From positions 10,228,701 through 10,292,700 of the forward strand of contig OY744551.1 in the NCBI GenBank assembly GCA_963556195.1: DNA of 64,000 nt, in the 5' to 3' direction. The DNA comes from Sepiola atlantica (Eukaryota > Mollusca > Cephalopoda > Sepiida > Sepiolidae). The stretch's first letter is position 1; the number at the start of each line of letters is the position of its first letter. A model generated the notes under the pieces. That model worked only from the letters and a program-made list of their open reading frames with translations. It was not told where the DNA came from and made no database searches. A program made the translations under genes and the position numbers. Below are positions 48,024 through 59,863 of this stretch, in pieces.

Positions 48024-51000
48024 TAGAAAGGATAGGGAAAACAATTTCGATATTACTATGGGGGCACCGGACTCAACGCAGGTTACTGACCTGGTAGGGA
48101 CATATATCCTCAGAGAAATTTGTATGAAAATACCTGAACTGGCGGGCGGTCTATATAGGGACGACGCTTTATTCTTTGTCAACACAAGTATAAGGAATGA
48201 TGAAACTAAGAAGAAAAAACTCAATATATTCTTCAGCTCAATACAACTTAGCGTAACTATGGATATAAACTACCGGAGGGTCAATTTTTTGGATATTACG
48301 CTTGATCTATGCAACAACACATATGAACCTTATCACAAGCCCAACCACACACTCTACTATATCGACGCTAAATCGAATCACCCACCGATGGTGAAAAGAG
48401 CCATTATTCCTGCAATATCGAGTAGGATATCTAAGCTGTCCAAGAATCAACAAATATTCGACAGCAGTAAGCAATTCTACAATGAAGCTTTAAACAGATC
48501 AGGATACAAGGAAAAAATTAATTACCTTGTGCCTCCTTCGGTTGGGAATGGGGGACTAAACGGGAGACCGATTGCCTCTCGATCAATGGTTTCATATAAT
48601 AGGGCAATGGGCAAGGCTAGATATAGGAGACCTGGTGTATCCCACGGTAATGTAAACCAGGTTGGGTGGGAACCGGTTGATGATAATATTCGTGAAGTTG
48701 GAAGTAACGAATTGAACTCACATGCTACCCAAACCGGGGGGGAAGGTAGGAAGAAAAATAGGAGAAGGACCACTACATGGTTCAACCCCCCCTATAGCCA
48801 GCATATTAAGACTAATATCCCAAAGATTTTTTATAGCATAGTGGAAAAAAACTTTCCAAGGGATAGCAGATTGGGGGGAATCATTAACAAAAATACTGTA
48901 AAACTGTCTTATTCAACCTGTAGAAATATAGCCACATCCATCATAGGATATAATAATTCTAAGATAACTAAAACAAGGGAAGCCATGTTCTCTTCTGGTG
49001 TTGATCCCAGTAACACCAGTTCAGTGAGAACCTCCATTATAAATATCCATAGTAGTAGAACATCCAGCAACGGCCCAGCACACAACTGTAACTGCAGAGC
49101 TTCTAACATCTGTCCACTGGGGGGGAACTGTAGAGTTTCAAGCATTGTCTACAAATGCGATGTGATAACAGAGAGTAGTAGGAAATCATATATCGGTTCA
49201 ACCGGGGGTGAGTTCAAAGATAGATTCAGAAACCACATGAGTTCCTTCAGGGGAGGCCAAAGGGAAGACATAGATAGGCCTAACACTTCTGTTGGCCGTT
49301 TTGTGAGAAACCTCATTGCTAGGCAAGACCCTTTCGAACTGAAATGGTCAATTTTAGGGAGGGCTAACAAATATAAACCGAACAAAAAGAAGAGATGCAA
49401 CCTATGTGCATTGGAGTCGTACCACATCATGACATCTAGAGATAATTTACTGAACGCTAGGCAGGAAATACTACAATGCTGTCTGCATAGAAACCGTTAC
49501 CTGTTATCAAGCCTAAAACCTGGATAGGAGGGGAATTAGGGGAAGTATAAACTTACAGCAGAGATAGGCAGGATGGACACTTCCTGAGGCAATCTGGGGC
49601 AATAATTAGTGTATAATATGGAGGATGAGAATTAGTAACACGTACTTATACTAAGATATGTCTTGATTCAATTATTAGCGGATACTCGAGACTTAGGTTG
49701 GGGGTGATAAGGTAGGAATATTCTATCGGAATAAGGCCCAGTGATAGTCAACTATAGTAAATACTTATTCAGCGGAATAGAGGGGGGAAATTGTGTTACA
49801 TATAAAAAGATAGTGGAATAATAAATAATAAATCACAATTTATTCTCAGAAATAGATATATTATACGAAATGCATTGGGGATTTCAAGTAATTTTAAGTG
49901 AAAAATAAGAAATAGCAACCTGGATGCTATCACTATTTAATTAAATTAGGTTAAATTAAATTAGTTTTTAATTAGATTAAAATAAATAAAACAATTTGGT
50001 GGCAGGAATGGGGAAAAGTAATTAAGGAAAAAATAATTTTAAAAACATGCATGCCGACACGGACTTAATTTCTAAAAATAGAAACAATTGGATTTTTATA
50101 AAAAGTATTTTGTACGGGATTTTAAATTAGTAATAATAAAGTCTCCTGTCATTTAACGAGTAAGAGTGATATTTTCCCGTAAAGTTGACAAAAAAATAAA
50201 CCGGTCCATTAAAAAAAAGTTTGTTTTTTTCAAAATAGAAAATAGATTTCTGATAACGATATTCCGTAGTAACATTTATTTATGGAATATAGAATAATAT
50301 TCTCCACAGAGATTTGCAAACAGACACAGCCGTTAAGGAAATATTTTAAATGATTTAAAATAATAACTAGATTTTTGTAGAAGGCCTTTTTATAATAACA
50401 GTTTATTTTTGATATATGAATAATTTTTTAAAAACAAATTCTGCGGGATGGGCTTTTTTCGCTTCGTTAAACAACAAAACGATAATAATTCGGCAGTTAA
50501 TTAAATGAAGGATATTTTCCCAAAATGTAAAATGACGTCCCAGACACTAGATGATTAATTTCTATAAGGAATAGGTTTAATAATAAATATTTTTAGAAAC
50601 AGTATTTTGAATAAATAGTTTCTATATTAAGATTTTTTCTTGATGGAAAGGAGTTTTCTGCGGGATTGACATTCAACTCGTCGTGTGTTTATTTCGAAGG
50701 ATAATAAATCAACAATTGAAATAAGACTCTTTGAACTCGGACGAACATTTGTGTTGACTTTTCTTTGTGAGAAGTTGGATTTAGAATTCCCATACTATCA
50801 TTGGATTGGAATGGTAACTTGTGAGCGGTATCTTGAATGATTTAGTTCTTTTGTTTTCTTGTGGGGGGGGGGGGGGGGGGGGATTTATTCATCATTGTAC
50901 CGGCCGACGTGAAAGTGTATTATCGCACATTGTTCCGGTTTTGTGGTTTTATTGAATGTATTTGGGACCGATTATTTGCTTGTTGGCTTGGTGGAAGAAA

Positions 51001-51444
51001 TAATGCACAAGCTACTTTTCTAAGACTTTTCTAGGACTTTCTTTTTTATCGTTGTTCTTCCTTGCTTTGACTTTTATTTTTATTTTTATTTTTTTCCTCT
51101 TCTCTTCTTAAGTGACCTCAACTATTACAACGCCACATTGTGTTTTGTCGGCAGTTGAAACCAGTATTCCAGACATTTAATTTCCCTGATGATCTGCCAA
51201 GCAAGTAACTGCTTGGTAGTGAAACACGTGTAGGAAAAAACATTTAATTTGAATAAATAGTATTTGTAAGAAAAAATATCTTTAATGGTGATCATTGGTG
51301 TCTTGAAAGGAATGCTTTGGTAAGCCTTCATAAAATCACATATAAATGCTCTGTACTCTGTAATCGAGTATCATCGAGCTTGTTATTTATTGGAACAACC
51401 CCGGTCTTCACTGAATGATCTATTTTATAAGTGAAAAATCTAAA

Positions 51445-51509
<65 letters not shown>

Positions 51510-53481
51510 AGCAATGAAAATATATATGGCAATCAATGCCTGACGATTCCCCCCGGGGATGAAACACGGGAGCCTCTGTGTAGCTTGATTGCCATATATA
51601 TTTTCATTGCTTACTACCTAGCTCTACTTACGTATCGAGCACTGTTGAAGTAAATACTGAAAACTGACACATAAAAAATTATATCTCCTTATATTTTATG
51701 TGGATACATGAAGTACTAATATATATATATATATATATATATAGATTTAGATTTTTCACTTATAAAATAGATCATTCAGTGAAGACCGGGGTTGTTCCAA
51801 TAAAAACAAGCTCGATGATACTCGATTACAGAGTACAGAGCATTTATATGTGATTTTATGAAGGCTTACCAAAGCATTCCTTTCAGGACACCAATGATCA
51901 CCATTAAAGATATTTTTTCTTACAAATATTATTTATTCAAATTAAATGTTATTTTCCTACACGTGTTTCACTACCAAGCAGTTACTTGCTTGGCAGTATA
52001 TATATATACTTAATTCACTTATTTGTGGAACGTTGTGAGAATAACATCCAAAGTAAAAATTGTAGAATGAATAATACAAATTATCGATCGTCATTTAAAA
52101 AATTCCGACAAAAGCCATTCTTTTGTCATGTAGCATGGTGTGGGGTGTTCTTCGATCCCAGACCGTAATGAAATATTGTCTTCTTTGAAATCTTGTTCTG
52201 TTGACATGTCGTAAGTTCTTTGTGAATATTTTATGTCTCTCAGCTTCTTTTTTTCTCTCGTAGCTGTAATTTGGGAGGAATTTCAAAAGAACAACAAATA
52301 CACCATTATTTGACTCTGGGTTTTGTTTGCTTTTTTCAGCTATTTACAGCAATGTACATCCAGATGTGTTGCAAATCGCTGACCCCCCCCCCGTCTCCTT
52401 TTTTTTCAGCCCCCCCCCCCTTCCTTTATCTGTCATGTCGTCTTTTTTTAAAAAGATTTGAAAATAACATTTCTCCACTTATTTCTGATGCAGTCTTTTG
52501 ATAATCAACACAACTATAATTCCTCACCATTTGATTTGATTGTTTGGTCGATCCGCTTTTTTCCATTCAAAAATAGGTGAGAGGGGGGGGGCGATGGTGT
52601 AGTTGATAAAAAGACAGGGACTGACAACCTGGGTGAACTAAGTTCGAACCCACTCAATTCCATGGCACCACTTTTCACTTGTGTTTTTTAAATTTTTTAT
52701 TTTTTAATTTTTTAACTTAGTTCACCCCAAACAAGGCAAGTTTCCACTGTAGACGTAAGGGGCTACTGAGAATTAGGGTGAAAAAAAGCTGTCTGGTCAC
52801 TTTCATGTTGTACACCAAAAGAGCAGACTCAAACTCACTTCCCTCACACCTACTAACCCCAACCCTAACACCCTAACCCCAACCCTAACCCTAACTCTAA
52901 CCCTAACTCAAACTCACTTCCCTCACACCTACTAACTCTAACCCTAACCCCAATCCTAACCCTAACTCAAACTCACTTCCCTCACACCTACTTCCCCCCC
53001 CCCCAGTACGTCATATCCTGCAATGTAGTCATAACTCGAGTTCATTAACTACTAATGGAATTTTTCACCACTCTAGCCTTATGTGGAAAATACCGTTTTG
53101 AACATTATTTTTACTCACGCAACTCCAATATTGTATACAATCAAACAAGAAAATCGATATTTCAAATGTAGATTTAAAGCTCAGTCTAGTTTATTTGCTT
53201 GTGGGCGCGAGTTTGGGCGGGTGCGCTCCCCTAAATGGTAAAGTTTACCTAAGAAATAATGTGCCTTTGTTACTCACCGAGTTGCCGAGAATGTATATAC
53301 TAAAATGCATAATGATTTCAAATGTATGCATACATTTATTTGTGAATTAAAATGTTTATTTTTCTAAATATATTATTTTTATATATATATAAATATATAT
53401 ATATATATAAATAAATTAGCCTGGGGATGAAACATGGGAGCCTCTGTGTAACTTAATTGCCATAAATATATTTTCATAGCT

Positions 53482-53529
<48 letters not shown>

Positions 53530-54046
53530 TTATTTATTGAACCAGAAATTGCCACGACGGTTGAACCGGCAGTTTCGTACACTGAGGAATTGGGTCCCAG
53601 GCACTCAACGGCTGCCGATTAGTGCCTGGGACCCAATTCCTCAGTGAACGAAACTGCCGGTTCAACCGTCGTGGTAATTTCTGGTTTAATAAATAAATAT
53701 TAAGCTCTTAATTCTCTTTACTGATTTAATTGAGAACTCTGCTGGAAGTTTCCTACCTACTTACAAGTAATCTATATATATATATATTTATAGAAGTGAG
53801 GCTACCAACATTTGTAAATTTGAAAAAAAACTTTTTTAAAAATTGTGTATTATTTAATAATTTTATAACGCGTTTCAAACATCTTGGCTCTCTTCAGATA
53901 TTCTTTCGATTTGAAAAAATGTGTTTATTTTTAACAGTTTGGCGTTTCTACGCGCGTATGTGTTTTCATATTTTTTACTTCTCTCAGTCAAATTAGGTGT
54001 TTTTTACGCATCTGTGTTTCTGATTTTTATCTTTGTGGTCATCTTC

Positions 54047-54096
<50 letters not shown>

Positions 54097-56932
54097 ATTT
54101 AGGTAAAGTAGAAATCCACAGGATAAAAATCCACAGAATTTCGACCGTGCTTATAAAAAAGTGCTCAATAGTAAATAGAGATATTTATGTAATTATTTTT
54201 ATTTATACAGATATGTACAAAAAGCCGCTTCACTCATAGACGATGAGATCTAATAACTATTGATTGATAACATCAATATGCCAGTGTAGCAGCGGGTGTG
54301 TAAAAATAATGTTCTAAACACGAGCTCCACAGAGATAGTTTCATGCTGTACCTGAGACTATTTCAAATAAATTGTGGAAGGCGTTTTTTTTTTTCGGTTT
54401 GGGTCACCGGAAAAGGCTGCGATAAACCATTCAAGACAGCAATGGATGCATATTTGGATAATTATCCCACCCCCACCACCACTTGAGCAGTGGAGGGTGT
54501 GTGGGGAGGCGTTTCTGGCGTAAAAAATCAACCAGAATTGAAATATACATTTCGATAAGTTTTTCACCCCAGAGCAAAGTCATGGCCTCAACGGAACCCA
54601 GCAAAGGATGTACCGTAGTTGTTTTCGTCTCCTTAGAATAAAGGCAGCATTCTGTATGTAATTCTGTTTCGTGGAACGGCCTACCAAAGGTAGTGACGAT
54701 GTCTATCACATCCAGGATTAAAGTAGCCTCGGACAGACATTCAGACGGTGTTCAGATGTAAACATCTTATAACTGTCCTTTTACATGGCTTGTTGCACTT
54801 TGCTATTCCTGATGTTGGGCGTAGGAGAGTTATATGACATTTGTTTCATCAAAGAATGACTTCCTGTCTCCTTCTCCTCAAATACACACTCAATGTCTTT
54901 CTCTTAAGTTGTTTTTAGATGTTGCTTTTCGCGTTGTCCTCCATACACACACACTGCCCTCTCGACGATCGTCGACCCCCCAACGCCGTGTGTGCCGTGG
55001 TTTTCTTCTTCTGCTCCTGTTCTCATTCTGACCGTGTCGTCATCGTCTCTCATCTTGGCGATTGCCGAGGGTACGACCACTGATTTACAAGTACCCAAAA
55101 ATAAAAGCATTCACAAGAAAAACACAAACTATGATACAATCAGTTGTACTCCGAGCGCGTGTGTGTGACACCGTCGCAGACTCATCTCATCATCTGGTAA
55201 GGCTGTGCTCAATCTAATCCGATCTGATCATCTCATCTCTGAGACACCAACTGCCACAAAACTCACGTAAACTCATCAACTGCTGTAAACTGTTGTAAAA
55301 CTCAAACTGTTGCAAACAACTCTGACTCCTAAATATCTTAATTCATGACCGGCAATCCCATGTCCGGTCTTTTCTCTTAGTCACCGACAAGCGGATATGA
55401 TTCGGCCAATCCTAAAACGCTTGGTCTTTGTCCCAGAATGACTGATAAGCGGAAATTGACCACCAACTGCGAGGCGTCCTACTGTCTCGAGAGTTCAAAA
55501 GATCTCGGCGCCTGCCCCCTTGTATTTTTACGTATCCTACTTTCCGTAGCTTTTCCCATTTTGGTTAATCATTTTCTTGGCTCAGTCCATAATATTGCAA
55601 CTCTTCTGACATGTGTTACATGGAAAGAAATGAGAATGATACGATGGATGTGTAATGTGAGTCTTAAAGACAGACTTAGATCTGATGACCTCAGAGGAAG
55701 ATTAAATCTGGACAGCATAGGGAGATGTGTGCAGAACAGGAGACTTCAATGGTAAGACCACGTTGAAAGAAATGCACGAGAGTTCTTGGGTTAGAATGGA
55801 TTTGAGAGAAAAGGAGATAAAAGGTTAGTTTGGTAGTCAATTTCTTAAAGCCGTCCAACACATGCCTGTATGCAAAACGGATGTTAGACAGATGATGATC
55901 ATTATAGCAACGTATGCGTTGGAGGCTCTTCTTCAACATGAGCGCCGCCATATTGGATATGTTGCGGATGATGATGATGATGATGATGTCTTTCTGTATT
56001 TGCAGTTTTATCATGAAGCAACAGTTGTTAATCTGCTCGAAACAACCCTCTTCTATCCGGAAATGTGTGAATCGGCCGATGACAGCTTGCTGGATCTGAT
56101 TGATTACTGCTATCGGAAACTGGTCGACATAATTCACAGGTAAGCGATAATATTTGATGTCTATTGCTGTTATGCATGCTCACTCACTAGTACATAAAAA
56201 AAAACACTTAAAAATTGTTATAAAAGTGAAAGACTATGCAGGTCGATAGAAGATTAAATTTTCTTGCGTTTGGTAAGAGTTATTTGTTGTAAATTTGTTT
56301 TTGTTTACCGCTTTTTTTTCTTGTTAAGTATACTGCACAATCGCCTAAAGTTTATCCCAGTTAATTGAATGTCTTTAATGGTATTCATTTTATTCTTTGA
56401 TTATTTGAACTGAGCGTTGATCTTGCAGGTGAAATAGACAAATTTTAAATGCGCCCAAACATCTCGAGAAGAGGATCTGTCACATTTGAGTTTGAAATCG
56501 AATTTCTATCGGTTTGTCATGCTTAAGTTTCCATTATCTGGATGTCCTGGGCACTAGTGTGTGGGAAGCGATGTGACTGCATTGGTGCAGAGGTTTGGTG
56601 ATGTCCGGGGCCAACTCCTTTATGGTATGCTCCAAAGACTCGAGTATATGTCCTATTACTGAGAAATATGAGAAAAGAAGATAGTTTGAATATGATTGGA
56701 TGTCCAGGGCTCCCATCCCATCTGCATTCCACTGGACTGCATGCAGTCTACCTGATGTCGGACCACATAGACAGCAGGTGTTGTCCTCACATCATGCACA
56801 GGCCACAATCATTCACTCATTGTTTTAGTCCAGGACAGACAGACAGAAAGAGAGAGAGACAGACAGAAAGATAGAGACAAACAGAAAGGGAGAGAGAGAG
56901 AGAGAAACACAGAGAGATAGAGACAAACAGAA

Positions 56933-56967
<35 letters not shown>

Positions 56968-59829
56968 AAGATAGAGACAAACAGAAAGGGAGAGAGAGAG
57001 AGAGAGAGAAAGATAGAGACAAACAGAAAGGGAGAGAGAGAGAGAGACAGAAAGATAGAGACAAACAGAAAGGAGAGAGAGAGAAACACAGAGAGAAAGA
57101 GACAAAAAGAGAAAGAGAGACGGATACAGAGAGAGAGGGAGGGGGTAATGACTCGCTCTATATCTGTTTGTTATGCAGTAAAGTTGGATTTTTTTTATTT
57201 ACCTAGCCTCGCTGTTTCGCTAGCTGCCTAATATTTACAAATAATATTCTCTAATTACATACGTAATTTGTAATAAAAACATTAAAACGAATAAAGAAAA
57301 TAGTTTTTGTGTCTGCAACCAAAAATACGTCACAGTTCTAATGTTAGATATTGAACGGTGACAGATCCACGAGATGCCCAAAAAGGTGGTGGGGGGGGAG
57401 AAAACGGAAGTCGGAAGTTACGTCACTTATGTTCGGAGCCGATTCTGATCTCTTTCGTTCCAGACTCTCGGCCAACACAGATGTAAGAAACGACCGCCGC
57501 TGCCAGCAAAGAAGGCCAGGAGGAGGGGGGGGGGGACAGAATGACTCAAGTAAATCCAAGTCATTCCTTTTGTTCTCGCTCTCTGTCTCTCCCTCTCTCT
57601 CTCTCTCTCTCTATCTATCTCTCTGTCTGTCTCTCTCTCTGGCTCTCCCCCCCCCTCTCTCTCTCTGTCTGTCTCTCTCTCTCACCCTTTACTACTGACT
57701 ACACACGCGCTCCGTTTGTCTGTCTTGTTTGTTAAAAATAACCAACAACATGCATCCTCGTGGTTTGTCAACAGCCGTGCTTACAGCGATGATGATGATG
57801 ACAGCAATAACTACAGCGATGGGACAGAGGCTGAAGCTTGATAGACAGTGTGGGACCTATTAGGTTTTAGGTTATAGACTCTTTTTTTTTTTTGCACCCT
57901 GTCCAAGAGGGAAAGACTAGTGGTTGGTGCACCAGCCCAGGTATGGCAGCAGTAGTTTATACATGGACGAATGATGGCTTTATAGAGATATAGGATACTG
58001 GCAGGTGGGAGAATTTTTCTCGCCAGGTAGAGGGAGCCCACCTTCTTTGCAGCAGACTTGGCAGTATCTTCGATGTATTTGTTCCAATTTATGTTACCTG
58101 TGAATGTTAGGCCGAGGAGTTTGAACGTTGCACTCTCCCTTGGAAAAAAATAGTTGATTTATTGTTGTGAACCTGTTTAGGGACCGGAATGAAAACACGG
58201 ACATAGGGTTTAGATATGACGAGTATATTGGAGAAAAATGTATACAAAAGAGAAGTGGACCGTCTGTCCTTACTGTCAGCGTAGACTGGGGTTGGCTCAA
58301 TGGTATCTAATCGCTTCCAACCGCAGGAATATGTGACACAAGGTCAGAAGGTGAAGGAGAGGCAATTTGGGGGTCCTTAAAGGACGAGCACTCTAGCCTA
58401 GCAAAAATAGCCTGGGCAACCCCGTCGGCATTCCCCGGTCAGGGCGCCTCAGGCAGCAAGCAATAAACTTACTCCTCCCCAAAGAGGGAAGGCAAGGCCT
58501 GGGAGGGTGCACCTCCTAGGAAAACCCAGGACAGTATACCTCAGCCCGGCAGATAAAAGGCCACCGAAATGGCCCAGTTCCTGCCGAACTGATTGTTGAG
58601 AACGGATTCTTGACTGGTATTACCTCATCCCGACGTCCTCAATCAACCGAAGTTAATGATAGACTGATCGGGTTGGGGTTGGCTCAGCAACTGAGAAACA
58701 TAATGCTTCCAGTATTTATTGAGAATGGATGAGTCCAAATGTTCGTCATAGGTATGGCACCATAACATTTATCTAACAGATAAATTTATCTTGTCAGATT
58801 TTCAAAGTCAGACACAAATAGCATTTAATCTGACAAATCAAACTTTGTTTCTGACTAGCCAATTTTTATTTGTTATTGTTGTACCATGTTATTGGCAATA
58901 TAATATGTACTTTGCTACAATTTATTTTTTTAAATTCCTTAGTCTGACCCAGACAACTGGTAATATGACCCATTTTTTAAATAATCACCTAAAAATAAGT
59001 CAGCAAGGGGGATAACTCATTTTAAATTTAAGAATAGTATCAGAGTTGTCTGCCTTGAGTATAAAAATGTGCAAGCAATTAAAAACTAAAATGATTTCAC
59101 TGCAGCTCGTACAACGGCAGGTAGGTATAGCTAGTTTTCTAACCTATAAAGTTATCATTGTCAGATTTTCAAAGTCAAACCTAAATAGCATTTAAGCTGA
59201 CAAATCAAACTTCTGACTATCCTATTTTCATTTGTTATTGTTGTACCATGTTATTGGCAATATAATAATGTGCCTAGATGTAATTTTTTTTTTAATTTAC
59301 ATATTCAAACCTAGACAATTGCTAATATGAAGGATTTTTAAATAATCCACTAAAAATAAAAATCAGCAAGGGGGATAACTCATTTTAAATTAAAAAATAT
59401 AATAGTTGTTTACCTTAAGTTTAAAAATGTGCAGACAAATAAAAATTAAAAACTAAAATAACTTGACTGCATCCCGGGCAACGCCGGATAGGGACAGCTA
59501 GTGTCGACATAAAATAAAAAAAATAACTATGGAATTATCTCCCTTACATCGGAAACAAAAAATAGTTTATTTTAATTTTTTAATCATTTTTTAAAAATAT
59601 TTTCATGGAAACAATTTTATTAAAATGTATTCCCAACAGCTTATTTGGCTTCTGTTTTCTTTTTTTTTTCCAGACATGAAAACAAGGAGAATTTCATGGA
59701 ATATTTCCAGGAAAATCCTTCGGAAGACAATTCCAACATGGAGGTTAAGACGAAAAATTTAATTCCATCTTTTTTATATAATCTTTTCATCTTGACCACC
59801 ACCACTACCTCATGATGATGATGATGGCG

Positions 59830-59863
<34 letters not shown>

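Larger units (their letters stand above)
51181..52000. repeat. Nested inverted-repeat element with hammerheads at end and centre
   Basis: Arm 51190-51447 is repeated inverted at 51743-51995 (about 90% by eye). Both inner ends carry (TA)n, and the middle holds the copy-F hammerhead palindrome. The outer end of the left arm is hammerhead copy E; the right arm has its minus-strand 3' part (GAAACACGTGTAGGAAA read on the complement), without CTGATGA. Confidence 0.75.

Noticed and set aside
49149..49430. Minus-strand frames opposite the Penelope-like ORF
   Set aside because: Shadows of the plus-strand coding frame with no recognisable domain.
53524..53700. Hammerhead ribozyme (CTGAGGA and GAAAC occur in it)
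   Set aside because: The CTGAGGA is itself base-paired in the long palindrome and is not separated from GAAA by a proper stem II.
57345..57560. Possible short gene near 57.4 kb (frames on both strands)
   Set aside because: GC-richer patch with a poly-G and CT tract, no splice sites in phase with ZMYND10 exons 4 and 5 and no recognised motif.
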